Below are positions 6,426 to 14,289 of a stretch of 24,665 nucleotides of DNA, in pieces. Source of the DNA: CAURMH01 sp963525745 (GTDB lineage Bacteria; Pseudomonadota; Gammaproteobacteria; Enterobacterales; Pasteurellaceae); NCBI GenBank assembly GCA_963525745.1, contig CAURMH010000022.1:1-24665 (forward strand), in the 5' to 3' direction. Numbering within the stretch: position 1 is the first letter of the stretch; every line of letters starts with the position of its first letter. The translations under genes and the position numbers were made by a program. Below the pieces are notes generated by a model. It worked only from the letters and a program-made list of their open reading frames with translations, made no database searches and was not told where the DNA came from.

Positions 6426-7742
6426 TTAATTATTCCGATTATTTTCAAAGGATTTGTCTTGAGGAAGTACTAAATTAAGCATTAAGGCAAGTAATGAACC
6501 GACCGTAATTCCCGAACCTAATACTTCTCTGAAAAATGCAGGTAGTTTTTCCAATAACTCGGGGCGAGTCGTAACGGCCAGACCGCAGCCGATAGAAATG
6601 GCAATAATCAGACCATTTCTGCGGCTTCGCTCCACTTTATCCAACATTTGAATACCAGCGGCGATAATCATCGCGAACATCATTAATCCGGCACCGCCCA
6701 GAACGGGTAACGGAATAGAAACGATTAACGCACCAAATACCGGAAATAGCCCCGCCAACGCTAATAACACGCCTGTTAGCGCAACGACATAACGACTAGC
6801 TACGCCGGTTAAGGATATTACGCCGATATTTTGTGAAAAAGATGAGAAGGGGGTTGTGGACATAATTGCAGCAAATGCGGAGCCTAAACCATCGGCAAGA
6901 ACGCCACCGCGTAAATGCTTACCGGTGATTTCCGTTTGGGTGGCATTGCCCAGAGCAAGGAAGTTGCCACTGGATTCTACGATGGTTACAAGATAAGCGA
7001 TTGACATGCCGATAATGCCGGAAATCGGGAATGAAAGACCAAAATGCAGCGGCTGCGGCACCGCGAAAGTTTGTGCATTTAACACGCCGTCAAAATTGAC
7101 CCAACCGAGCATAAGCGCAACGACATATCCGCTCATCATACCAATAACGATTGCCGCGGCCGAGAAAATACCTTTCCCCCATTGAACTAAAATGACAACT
7201 AAAATTAATACAAAGCCGGCCATCATCAAATTTTCCGGTGTCGCATAATTTGCATCGCCGCGTTGTCCGCCGGCAAACCAATCTACGGCAACGGGAATCA
7301 GGCTTAAACCAATCATTGTCACAACCGTTCCTGTCACGACAGGAGGGAAAAGTTTGCGAATATAAGGCATGAAAAAGCTACCGATAATCATCACTAAAGA
7401 ACCGACTAATGAAGCGCCTAAAATGCCTGCGACGCCGTGTTCGCTAAATCCGATGGCTAATGCGGCGGCAACAAAAGTAAAACTGGTTCCCATCACGCTC
7501 GGTAAACGAATACCAATAGGGCCTAACCCGCGACATTGAATAAATGTGACGACCCCGGAAATCAGCAACGCCGAATTCACCAGTGTAATCGTGTCTTCGG
7601 TAGGCAGTTTTAAAACATTACCAATCACTAACGGAACAGCGATAATACCGCCCAATGCGGCTAATAGATGTTGAGCGGCGAGTAACAGGCTTAGGCCAAA
7701 CGGCGGCTTGTCCTCCACCGAATAAAGAAGATGGTTGTTCAT
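6426..7742 (-). CDS. NCS2 (NAT) family xanthine/urate-type permease
   Basis: This is a 438-residue inner-membrane nucleobase:proton symporter with 12-14 hydrophobic segments. The NAT signature reads QNIGVISLTG, with Q first and G after T. UraA-type uracil carriers have E-N-x-G....T-R, so a xanthine or urate carrier (XanP/XanQ/UacT-like) fits better than uracil. FTFVAAALAIG and VVTGTVVTMIG match conserved helices. Start: the ATG at 7742 has AGGA at the right distance (complement of 7749-7752) and gives MNNHLLYSVEDKPPFG. The longer open frame upstream runs through the promoter and the next gene and is rejected. A PurR operator overlaps the promoter and a terminator follows the gene. Confidence 0.9.
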   Translation of the reverse strand: MNNHLLYSVEDKPPFGLSLLLAAQHLLAALGGIIAVPLVIGNVLKLPTEDTITLVNSALLISGVVTFIQCRGLGPIGIRLPSVMGTSFTFVAAALAIGFSEHGVAGILGASLVGSLVMIIGSFFMPYIRKLFPPVVTGTVVTMIGLSLIPVAVDWFAGGQRGDANYATPENLMMAGFVLILVVILVQWGKGIFSAAAIVIGMMSGYVVALMLGWVNFDGVLNAQTFAVPQPLHFGLSFPISGIIGMSIAYLVTIVESSGNFLALGNATQTEITGKHLRGGVLADGLGSAFAAIMSTTPFSSFSQNIGVISLTGVASRYVVALTGVLLALAGLFPVFGALIVSIPLPVLGGAGLMMFAMIIAAGIQMLDKVERSRRNGLIIAISIGCGLAVTTRPELLEKLPAFFREVLGSGITVGSLLALMLNLVLPQDKSFENNRNN

Positions 7743-7770
7743 AGACGATCCTGAAAATAAAAGAGTGCGG

Positions 7771-7799
7771 ATTATACTGAAAAAAGTTAAAAAGGAAAA
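7771..7799 (-). promoter_or_regulatory. Promoter of the xanthine-type permease gene
   Basis: On the minus strand a perfect -10 TATAAT (7771-7776) stands 17 nt after a poor -35 TTTTCC (7794-7799). The -35 lies inside the PurR box. It is 29 nt upstream of the start codon. Confidence 0.7.
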
Positions 7800-7808
7800 C
7801 GTTTGCGT
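7793..7808 (-). promoter_or_regulatory. PurR operator
   Basis: Minus-strand ACGCAAACGTTTTCCT matches the E. coli PurR consensus ACGCAAACGTTTTCNT at every defined position. It covers the -35 of the permease promoter, which would block polymerase when PurR binds hypoxanthine or guanine. This supports a purine substrate for the permease. Confidence 0.85.
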
Positions 7809-7863
7809 AACACAAAGCGCGGTCAATTTTTTTAAAAATTTTCTTGAAAGAAATCTGTTTATT

Positions 7864-8745
7864 CTACGCAAAATAATGGCGAATCGCTTCATGCATTTGA
7901 TCCAACATATCGTAGCGTTTACGATACATGGAGCGTTTTTTACTGGCAATTTCATCCAACGATTTTCGCTCAATATAAGTCGGTAAAGCCCAATATTTGC
8001 CGGTGAGTTCACCTTCATTTTCGCGCCAGAATTCATCATAATTAAACACAATATCTTTTTTGGCCGATAAACGATTTTTACCTTGATAGCGGTGCGGAAT
8101 GCCCAACAACTGCCAATGTTGTTGTTGCGCAAATTCTCTGAACACATTCATTAGCATAAACATCGGACGAATGCCATGCAGTTCTTTTGTTGCTTGCTTA
8201 ACGACTTCGGCCGCATTTTCATAACGCGGTCCCTGAATTGATGCGATAAGCAACTTATTCGCTTCCAACAATGTAAAAGAAGCATCATAAATACGTTGTT
8301 CATCTTGATTACGAAGATTAATAGAAAAAAAACCTTCGAAAGAATCAATGTAATTAATACTCAAATTTACGCGCAAATTATCCGTTAATTGACTCAAGCA
8401 AATATTTTGTTGTTGAAGCAGCGCTCGGCAGCGAGTTTCACCCAAATATTGCACCATCAAATCTAAATTTTTCAGCATAGTTTCCAAACGCTGTTGCGCG
8501 TTAAAACGTTTATCGCAATAAACTCGCAGCAAAGAAGTAAAGCCATATCCCCGTTGAAATAACGGAATCCATAAAGGATGGGCATTAAGATAATCAATTA
8601 ATCGCTTACATTGCTTTCGATATAAAAAAGAATAAACCACATAGCGAAAATGCTCGCGCAAACGTTTTTTGAACGGTTGATTTTTGGCATTAGGATACAT
8701 TTCGTTAAAAGAAGGATAAGCAATTTGATTTAGTGGATTCGGCAT
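7864..8745 (-). CDS. VirK/YbjX (DUF535) family protein
   Basis: The 293-residue protein has no signal peptide or clear membrane helix. The layout and motifs (SFEGFFSINLR, RIYDASFTL, ASIQGPRY and HRYQGKNRLSAKKDI) fit the DUF535 family, which includes Shigella VirK and Salmonella YbjX. Members have been linked to envelope stress, antimicrobial-peptide resistance and surface protein stability, but the biochemical activity is unknown. The ATG at 8745 gives the family-like N-terminus with a poor ribosome site. An extended -10 lies upstream. It is read in the same direction as the permease, 121 nt before it, but that gap holds a separate PurR-type promoter, so co-transcription is not required. Confidence 0.8.
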   Translation of the reverse strand: MPNPLNQIAYPSFNEMYPNAKNQPFKKRLREHFRYVVYSFLYRKQCKRLIDYLNAHPLWIPLFQRGYGFTSLLRVYCDKRFNAQQRLETMLKNLDLMVQYLGETRCRALLQQQNICLSQLTDNLRVNLSINYIDSFEGFFSINLRNQDEQRIYDASFTLLEANKLLIASIQGPRYENAAEVVKQATKELHGIRPMFMLMNVFREFAQQQHWQLLGIPHRYQGKNRLSAKKDIVFNYDEFWRENEGELTGKYWALPTYIERKSLDEIASKKRSMYRKRYDMLDQMHEAIRHYFA

Positions 8746-8781
8746 AATTCGGCTGATGTTTTTGATTTCATTTGTGGCGCA

Positions 8782-8787
8782 ATTCTA
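8782..8787 (-). promoter_or_regulatory. Candidate extended -10 for the DUF535 gene
   Basis: The minus strand reads TGCTAGAAT, that is TGn plus TAGAAT (5 of 6), 37 nt before the start. No good -35 is visible, as expected if the extended -10 works alone. Confidence 0.35.
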
Positions 8788-8804
8788 GCATTTTTTCACT
8801 GGAT

Positions 8805-8833
8805 TTGCATGATGAAAGGCGGAGGGATTTAAA
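8805..8833 (+). promoter_or_regulatory. Candidate promoter for xseA
   Basis: -35 TTGCAT (8805-8810) and -10 TTTAAA (8828-8833) are each 4 of 6 to consensus with 17 nt between. The gap is divergent between the DUF535 gene and xseA. Confidence 0.3.
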
Positions 8834-8894
8834 AGATGACACCACATTAGAAAAAAGATACCATTCCCTCTTCTCTTTCCAAAACAATCTTTTT

Positions 8895-10223
8895 ATGCAA
8901 TCCACAACAATCTATTCGGTGACGCAATTGAACGGCCTTGCCCGCCAATTATTAGAAACCAATTTTAACCAGATTTGGTTAACCGGCGAGATTTCTAACT
9001 TTACTCAACCGGTATCGGGACATTGGTATCTGACCTTAAAAGACGAAAATGCTCAGGTACGTTGCGCGATGTTTAGAATGAAAAATAGTCGCGTCACCTT
9101 CCACCCGCAAAACGGCGTGCAAGTTCTTGTACGCGCCTCAGTCAGTTTATACGAGCCGCGCGGTGATTATCAACTCATCATTGAAGCGATGCATCCTGCC
9201 GGGGAGGGACTGTTACAGCAAAAATTTGATGCATTGAAAATGAAATTGGCAGCGGAAGGATTATTTGCCCAACACCTCAAAAAGCGTCTCCCTGATTTTC
9301 CCAAAAGGATCGGTATTATTACTTCCGCCACGGGCGCTGCATTGCAGGATATATTAAATATTTTGGCACGCCGCGATCCGAGTCTCGGTATCGTTATTTA
9401 TCCGACGCCAGTACAAGGAACGGAAGCAACCGCCGAACTTGTTCAAATGATCGAACTGGCGAATCTTCGTCGTGAAGTTGATGTTCTCATTGTCGGTCGA
9501 GGTGGCGGTTCGCTGGAAGATCTTTGGTGCTTCAACGAAGAAGCCGTCGCTCGTGCGATTTTTAATTCCGCTTTACCGATTATCAGTGCGGTCGGGCATG
9601 AAACCGATGTGACTATAGCGGATTTTGTCGCGGATTTACGCGCGCCGACGCCTTCGGCCGCCGCAGAACTTGTCAGCCGAAATCAGGAAGAATTATTACA
9701 GCAGCTGTTTTATAAAAAGCAGCGTTTGGAGATGGCGATAGATCGCCTGCTTCACAATTGGCGGCAACGCTTACAACATCAAATCACCAGACTACATAAT
9801 CAACATCCGCGCAATCAATTGCGTCTGCAAGCAAATAAAGCGACACAATTGCGCCATCGGCTAGAACTCGCTATGCAGCATCAATTAGAAAAAACTCAGC
9901 GAAATTTGACCGCACTTTTCCGCCGCCTAAAGACGAATCCTCTGCCTTATCATCTCTATTCGCTGCGGCAGAAAACAGCACAATTAAAAGTACGGCTAAA
10001 TTTAAGCATCGATCGTGAATTGAAACATCGACAAAATCAATTAGCCGGTTTGGCTGGAAAATTAGATGGCTTAAGTCCTTTGAAAACCCTTGCACGCGGT
10101 TATTCAATTACCGAAGATATGCAAGGCATACCGCTGAATAGCATACGTCAGGTACAACCTAATATGCGAATCAAAACGCGTTTTATTGACGGCGAAATCG
10201 TTAGCTGTGTGATAAAAGAATAG
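8895..10223 (+). CDS. xseA: Exodeoxyribonuclease VII large subunit
   Basis: XseA pairs with XseB to degrade single-stranded DNA from either end and acts in mismatch repair and recombination. From the ATG at 8895 the product is 442 aa (E. coli 456). An OB-fold covers about residues 1-100 (QIWLTGEISNFTQP, SGHWYLTLKDENAQVRCAMF). The catalytic core has GIITSATGAALQDI, DVLIVGRGGGSLEDLW, FNEE and SAVGHETDVTIADFVADLRA, all conserved. The rest is the long helical coiled-coil part. There is no clear ribosome site. The frame stays open upstream to 8772, but that part does not resemble XseA. xseB is not in the window. An uptake signal lies at 9909-9917. Confidence 0.97.
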   Translation: MQSTTIYSVTQLNGLARQLLETNFNQIWLTGEISNFTQPVSGHWYLTLKDENAQVRCAMFRMKNSRVTFHPQNGVQVLVRASVSLYEPRGDYQLIIEAMHPAGEGLLQQKFDALKMKLAAEGLFAQHLKKRLPDFPKRIGIITSATGAALQDILNILARRDPSLGIVIYPTPVQGTEATAELVQMIELANLRREVDVLIVGRGGGSLEDLWCFNEEAVARAIFNSALPIISAVGHETDVTIADFVADLRAPTPSAAAELVSRNQEELLQQLFYKKQRLEMAIDRLLHNWRQRLQHQITRLHNQHPRNQLRLQANKATQLRHRLELAMQHQLEKTQRNLTALFRRLKTNPLPYHLYSLRQKTAQLKVRLNLSIDRELKHRQNQLAGLAGKLDGLSPLKTLARGYSITEDMQGIPLNSIRQVQPNMRIKTRFIDGEIVSCVIKE

Positions 10224-10371
10224 CGCTCATTCAACAAATGTTTTTCATCGCCATTCTGTCAAAATTTTTGTGACTCGGTTCAAAAGTCTGATAGAAAGTA
10301 AAAAAACGCTATTTTTTTTATGCCTGATTAAGCGTATTCTGTTGCGCGTAATAACTTATTCGGTGGGAAAA

Positions 10372-11004
10372 ATGTCAAATTTTCATCAATTCGGTCAGAA
10401 TGACCTGCAAATTTTAAAGGAAGAATCTTGCTATGACGGATTCTTTAAACTAAAAAAAATTGAATTTAAGCACAAATTATTTTCCGGCGGCGAAAGCGGG
10501 GTTGTGGTGCGTGAGCTATTGGTTAAAGGCGCGGCTTCTGCCGTCATTGCTTATGATCCGCAACAAGACGCCGTTGTATTAGTGGAGCAAGTTCGTATCG
10601 GTGCTTATGATCCGACCTCTTCAAAATCACCTTGGTTACTGGAATTAATTGCCGGCATGATTGAACAAGGCGAAACCCCTGAGCAAGTAGCCCTACGCGA
10701 AAGCAAAGAGGAAGCCGGTTTAGAAATTCAACATTTAACCCATTGTTTGAGCATTTGGGATAGCCCGGGCGGCACCGTCGAACGTGTACATTTATTCGTC
10801 GGTATGACAGATAGTCGCAAAGCAACAGGCATTCACGGATTAAGTGAAGAAAACGAAGATATTCGCGTACATGTGGTGGCGCGTGAACAGGCGTATCAAT
10901 GGATCAACGACGGAACCATTGATAACGGCACCGCGGTGATTGGTTTACAATGGCTGCAACTAAACTATCAACGCTTACAGCAACAATGGGCAAGCGCTTC
11001 ATAA
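10372..11004 (+). CDS. nudF: ADP-ribose pyrophosphatase (Nudix hydrolase)
   Basis: NudF splits ADP-ribose to AMP and ribose-5-phosphate in the cytoplasm. The start ATG at 10372 gives MSNFHQFGQNDLQIL and 210 aa (E. coli 209). An open extension to 10270 is discarded because it lacks family similarity and the family length fits the later start. A GGTGGG sequence precedes the start. The Nudix box is complete, matching Gx5Ex7REx2EExGL from GMIEQGE to EEAGL. The upstream LLELIAG and downstream WDSPGGTVERVHLF match the ADP-ribose subfamily. cpdA follows after 19 nt. In E. coli nudF and cpdA also share a locus (with yqiB between), so an operon is likely. Confidence 0.95.
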   Translation: MSNFHQFGQNDLQILKEESCYDGFFKLKKIEFKHKLFSGGESGVVVRELLVKGAASAVIAYDPQQDAVVLVEQVRIGAYDPTSSKSPWLLELIAGMIEQGETPEQVALRESKEEAGLEIQHLTHCLSIWDSPGGTVERVHLFVGMTDSRKATGIHGLSEENEDIRVHVVAREQAYQWINDGTIDNGTAVIGLQWLQLNYQRLQQQWASAS

Positions 11005-11023
11005 ATGGGAAAGGAATAATGAT

Positions 11024-11848
11024 ATGTTAACCAGCTTTGTCGCGGAAGAAATCAAACCGGTTATCAAGTTACTACAGATCACGGATTCGCATTTATTTAA
11101 AGACGAAAAATCCTCGCTGTTGGGCGTCAATACACACGCCAGTTTTGCTCAAGTTCTAGCAGAAATTAACGCCGAATCATTTGATTTTGATTTCGTCTTG
11201 GCAACGGGGGATTTGGTTCAGGACAATAGCGATGAAGGTTATCATCGCTTTTTTGACATGATTAAAACATTGAATAAGAACGTTTTTTGGATTCCCGGAA
11301 ATCATGACTTTCAGCCTAAAATGTTTGATATTCTGGCGCATGATCCGGTGCTTTCCGTCAAACATCTCCTCCTCGGCGCCCATTGGCAGATTTTGTTATT
11401 GGACAGTCAAGTCTTTGGCGTTCCACATGGACGGCTAAGTCAATATCAACTGGATTGGCTGCAGGCAAAACTTAAGGACAATCCAAACCGCTACGCCCTT
11501 GTCGTATTACACCACCATTTACTTCCGACAAACTGCGCGTGGCTTGATCAGCATAATTTGCGCAACGGGCAGGATTTATATGAAATCCTTGCGCCGTTCC
11601 CTTTTGTCAAAGGTATTTTATACGGGCATATCCATCAACAGGTAGACAGCGAATGGCACGGTTATCAAATTATGGCGACGCCATCGACCTGTATTCAATT
11701 TAAACCGGACAATAATACATTCACATTAGACAGCCTACAGCCGGGATGGCGCGAAATTGAACTTTACCCTGACGGGCGCATCTTGACTCGAGTAAAACGA
11801 ATCCGATACAAGAAATTTCTTCCCGACATGCAAGAGGGAGGATACTGA
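11024..11848 (+). CDS. cpdA: 3',5'-cyclic-AMP phosphodiesterase
   Basis: CpdA hydrolyses cAMP to AMP. In Pasteurellaceae this sets CRP-cAMP level and therefore bears on competence and sugar use. The 274-residue length equals the family's (E. coli 275). Calcineurin-like metallophosphatase motifs are in order: ITDSHLF (Asp21, His23), ATGDLVQD, PGNHD, LHHHL and GHIHQ. The ATG at 11024 has AAGGA at 11011-11015. The gene ends just before an uptake signal (11877-11885) and the convergent glnB. I see no strong terminator between the two. Confidence 0.95.
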   Translation: MLTSFVAEEIKPVIKLLQITDSHLFKDEKSSLLGVNTHASFAQVLAEINAESFDFDFVLATGDLVQDNSDEGYHRFFDMIKTLNKNVFWIPGNHDFQPKMFDILAHDPVLSVKHLLLGAHWQILLLDSQVFGVPHGRLSQYQLDWLQAKLKDNPNRYALVVLHHHLLPTNCAWLDQHNLRNGQDLYEILAPFPFVKGILYGHIHQQVDSEWHGYQIMATPSTCIQFKPDNNTFTLDSLQPGWREIELYPDGRILTRVKRIRYKKFLPDMQEGGY

Positions 11849-11907
11849 TCCGCCCTAACCATTCAAAAGGACGGGAAAGTGCGGTCAATATTCGGAACGT
11901 TTTTACA

Positions 11908-12246
11908 CTAAACGGCGTCTTCGTTTTCTTCACCAGTGCGAATTCGAATGGCTCTCGCCACGTCATACACAAAAATTTTACCATCACCGATTTTCCCTGT
12001 TCGACAGGTTTCCATAATGGTTTCAAGGCATTGCTCCAGCAATTCGTCCGGCACCACGATTTCCATTTTGACTTTCGGCAAAAAATCCACCATATATTCC
12101 GCGCCGCGGTACAGTTCCGTGTGGCCTTTTTGACGCCCGAAACCACGCACTTCCGTCACCGTCATGCCGCCAATACCAAGATCAGAAAGATTTTCACGCA
12201 CATCATCCAATTTAAACGGCTTAATAATCGCTTCAATTTTTTTCAT
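11908..12246 (-). CDS. glnB: Nitrogen regulatory protein P-II
   Basis: P-II senses 2-oxoglutarate, ATP/ADP and, through uridylylation, glutamine, and relays this to glutamine synthetase adenylylation and NtrB-type partners. The 112-residue protein starts MKKIEAIIKPFKLDDV. Tyr51, the uridylylation site, is present in the T-loop RGAEYMVDFLPK. The C-terminal signature GKIGDGKIFVYDVARAIRIRTGE is also intact. The ATG at 12246 has a GGAG site seven nt upstream. It follows mogA by 14 nt on the same strand, so the two are probably co-transcribed. No amtB is nearby, and with Tyr51 kept GlnB rather than GlnK is the better call. Confidence 0.95.
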   Translation of the reverse strand: MKKIEAIIKPFKLDDVRENLSDLGIGGMTVTEVRGFGRQKGHTELYRGAEYMVDFLPKVKMEIVVPDELLEQCLETIMETCRTGKIGDGKIFVYDVARAIRIRTGEENEDAV

Positions 12247-12260
12247 TTTATTTCTCCATT

Positions 12261-12851
12261 TTAAGATTGCGTTTCACGTCGGGCAGATTTCGGACGAAAA
12301 CTCTCGATAATTTCCGCACGCGTATCAATATACAAGCCGTTAATCAACTGCAAACAATAGGGCACCGCACTGAAGATGCCTTTCACCAACACATTGCCCT
12401 CTTTGTCTTTCACGCCTTCCAGCGTTTCTTTAATCGCTTTCGGTTGCCCCGGCAAATTCAAAATCAAGCTGTTTTTGCGAATCACGCCTGTTTGGCGCGA
12501 TAAAATCGCCGTCGGCACAAAATGCAAACTCACTTGACGCATTTGTTCGCCAAAACCCGGCATTTCACGATCGGCCACCGCAAGTGTCGCATCCGGCGTG
12601 ACATCGCGTTTTGCCGGGCCGGTGCCGCCCGTGGTTAAAACAAGGTGGCAGCCCAGCTCATCCACCAATGCTTTCAGGGTTTGTTCGATGATCGGTTGCT
12701 CATCTGGAATTAATCGAGTTTCCACCTCAAAAGGATCGATCAACGCTTGTTCTAACCAAGCCTGTAATTCGGGAATGCCTTGATCTTGATACACGCCAGT
12801 TGAAGCGCGATCAGACACAGAAACTAAGCCAATTTTTAAAAGTGCGGTCAT
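12261..12851 (-). CDS. mogA: Molybdopterin adenylyltransferase
   Basis: MogA adenylates molybdopterin before molybdate insertion by MoeA, supplying molybdenum cofactor. The ATG at 12851 has a GAGGA site six nt upstream and gives MTALLKIGLVSVSDRAS and 196 aa (E. coli 195). Motifs are TTGGTGPAKRDVTPDAT (the GGTG phosphate loop) and ILNLPGQPKAIKE. A longer open frame to 12971 is ignored. An uptake signal (12840-12848) overlaps the start region and encodes T-A-L at residues 2-4. Other Moco genes are not in the window. Confidence 0.95.
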   Translation of the reverse strand: MTALLKIGLVSVSDRASTGVYQDQGIPELQAWLEQALIDPFEVETRLIPDEQPIIEQTLKALVDELGCHLVLTTGGTGPAKRDVTPDATLAVADREMPGFGEQMRQVSLHFVPTAILSRQTGVIRKNSLILNLPGQPKAIKETLEGVKDKEGNVLVKGIFSAVPYCLQLINGLYIDTRAEIIESFRPKSARRETQS

Positions 12852-12963
12852 AATTTTCCTCGTTTTTGTTGGATAAGTTTGGGGTATTTTACCTGCGGCA
12901 TCAGCTTTTGCCAAAAGGCAATATCGACACACAGCATAAAATTGAACAAATTTTACAAAAATA

Positions 12964-12990
12964 TTGTACAAAAAAAAAACAATGTATAAT
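12964..12990 (+). promoter_or_regulatory. Promoter for the 13028-13967 gene pair
   Basis: A perfect -10 TATAAT (12985-12990) lies 37 nt before the first start codon. The best -35 is TTGTAC (12964-12969) with a short 15-nt, A-rich spacer. Confidence 0.55.
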
Positions 12991-13027
12991 CAAGCGGAAT
13001 TTTGATTAATATTATTGGGGAGAAAAA

Positions 13028-13522
13028 ATGACTTCAAAATCAAATAAATATGCTGTTTGGATAGATATTACAGCCACGATTTTCTGTGTGCTGTTATTTG
13101 CTTATTCATTACCTTCCACAATGGAAGGTCTGGTAATGCCAATAACTAAAGCATCTATTCCTATTCTTCCCGAGTGTTTAACCCCATCAAAGCAATCTAT
13201 TGATTTTTATACCCCAATTGTAATTATTGTACTTTGTGTTTTTATTGCTATATCTCAGAGATATTTGAATGAAAAATGGGCAGAAAGGACTAATATTGGA
13301 CTCGCTACAGCTATTGCATCCATATTATTGTTCCTTTTCTACTTCAACTATGTTTCAGATTTCGAAAATAATATCGCACCACGTTTATGCCTCTCAGACA
13401 CTAATTGGCAATCATACTTATATGCCGGTATTGCATCAATTACGCCGGCTGGGGGAGCGTTTTTTAAAATAACCGATACTGTCAATAAATTTAAAACTGT
13501 ATATTCAAACAACAATCAATAG
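13028..13522 (+). CDS. Hypothetical four-helix inner-membrane protein
   Basis: I do not recognise a family for this 164-residue protein. Four hydrophobic segments are visible at about residues 10-28, 61-77, 90-109 and 130-147. A cytoplasmic loop with mixed charge (QRYLNEKWAER) lies between segments 2 and 3. By the positive-inside rule the two loops at 29-60 and 110-129 face the periplasm. Each carries one cysteine (Cys50 and Cys121) that could form a disulfide; this is inference. The ATG at 13028 has a strong GGGGAG site. The gene is more AT-rich than the flanking housekeeping genes. The next gene begins 10 nt after the stop with its own strong site, so the two form an operon, ended by a terminator at 13981-14001. 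Confidence 0.75.
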   Translation: MTSKSNKYAVWIDITATIFCVLLFAYSLPSTMEGLVMPITKASIPILPECLTPSKQSIDFYTPIVIIVLCVFIAISQRYLNEKWAERTNIGLATAIASILLFLFYFNYVSDFENNIAPRLCLSDTNWQSYLYAGIASITPAGGAFFKITDTVNKFKTVYSNNNQ

Positions 13523-13532
13523 GAGAAACCTT

Positions 13533-13967
13533 ATGTATAAAAAAGTAATTGCATTAGCTGCATTAATGGCATTGAGTTCTTTTGCCCAAGCTGAAACTAT
13601 GCAAGAATTTGAGCGAGCTAGAGTTGGGGGTGAAAATATTTATACTCTCATTAGTCGTGATCCATCAGCTACTTCAGAATCAAAAAAACTAGCAAATGAT
13701 CTTCGTGAAAGTTTAGGGCGCGAACAATTAATAATTGCCCTTATTTATTATTTTGACGGAAAAAATTTTCAAAAAGAGCATCCTTCTCTAGCTAAAAAAT
13801 TAAAAATATCTGATTTAAGTAAAGTAAAACAAGACATAAGCAAAAGCGTTTTATATGCTAAAATGTCCTGCAAAAATGGCAATGAAGATGGATGTACTAT
13901 ACTCAAAGGAGCACAAGAGGGTTGTGATAACGGCAATAAAGATCTATGTGAATTCTTAAATCAATAA
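13533..13967 (+). CDS. Hypothetical exported protein with paired C-x7-C motifs
   Basis: A 144-residue protein with a clear signal peptide: KK, then the hydrophobic VIALAALMALSSFAQA, with likely cleavage AQA|ET after residue 20. The mature part is helical and charged. Near the end are two copies of CxNGNxDxC, CKNGNEDGC (113-121) and CDNGNKDLC (131-139), with 9 residues between them. C-x7-C pairs across helix hairpins are the hallmark of Hcp/Sel1-like cysteine-rich repeats, so disulfide-bonded helical hairpins in the periplasm are likely. The repeats are fewer and shorter than in true Hcp proteins. The ATG at 13533 has an AGGAGA site. It is coupled to the membrane protein upstream. Function is unknown. 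Confidence 0.75.
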   Translation: MYKKVIALAALMALSSFAQAETMQEFERARVGGENIYTLISRDPSATSESKKLANDLRESLGREQLIIALIYYFDGKNFQKEHPSLAKKLKISDLSKVKQDISKSVLYAKMSCKNGNEDGCTILKGAQEGCDNGNKDLCEFLNQ

Positions 13968-13980
13968 CTATAAACCAAGA

Positions 13981-14013
13981 CAGATTATCTTTCATAATCT
14001 GCCTTATTTTTTT
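13981..14013 (+). terminator. Intrinsic terminator after the exported-protein gene
   Basis: CAGATTAT (13981-13988) pairs perfectly with ATAATCTG (13994-14001) around CTTTC. CCTTA and a run of T follow. Confidence 0.8.
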
Positions 14014-14058
14014 AAAACGGAAACAATACAACAACCATTTTGTACACGAATACCACCG

Positions 14059-14087
14059 TTGATTTTGTTCATCACTCGGTTTATAGT
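14059..14087 (+). promoter_or_regulatory. Promoter of the toxin-antitoxin module
   Basis: -35 TTGATT (14059-14064), a 17-nt spacer and -10 TATAGT (14082-14087, 5 of 6). It ends 28 nt before the antitoxin start. I see no obvious autoregulatory palindrome. Confidence 0.65.
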
Positions 14088-14115
14088 GGGCGCGTAATAG
14101 CACAGGAGAATGATT

Positions 14116-14289
14116 ATGCTCAAAGAAAAAGGCTATGATGAATTTTTAGCGGAAAAAATTCGTCGTGCCGATGAAGATATTAAAGCCGGTCGAGTATTAA
14201 CGCTCGAAGAATCTAAACGACAAGCACTTGCCAAACTTGAACGCAAAGCACAGGAATTTGCCGAAATAGATAACCGCGCTTATGCATAA
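14116..14289 (+). CDS. Small antitoxin-like protein of a type II toxin-antitoxin pair
   Basis: A 57-residue, highly charged, helical protein (MLKEKGYDEFLAEKIRRADE...). The segment DIKAGRVLTLEESKRQALAKLE is like the linker and toxin-binding helix found in antitoxins partnered with RelE/ParE toxins. The start is ATG 14116, with AGGAG at 14104-14108. A closer in-frame ATG at 14110 sits too near that site. Its stop overlaps the next gene by 8 nt (ATGCATAA, 14282-14289), the usual coupling for such pairs. No DNA-binding domain is obvious at this size. Family placement is by context and general form, not by a strong motif. Confidence 0.7.
   Translation: MLKEKGYDEFLAEKIRRADEDIKAGRVLTLEESKRQALAKLERKAQEFAEIDNRAYA

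Noticed and set aside
7743..8147. N-terminal extension of the xanthine-type permease by 135 residues
   Set aside because: It crosses the promoter, the PurR box and the end of the DUF535 gene; the ATG at 7742 has a proper ribosome site and family-like start.
8772..8894. 41-residue N-terminal extension of XseA
   Set aside because: No ATG, no XseA similarity, and it overlaps both candidate promoters of the divergent gap.
13903..14103. Minus-strand 66-aa frame across the terminator and toxin-antitoxin promoter
   Set aside because: It runs through a clear terminator and promoter and has no recognisable features.
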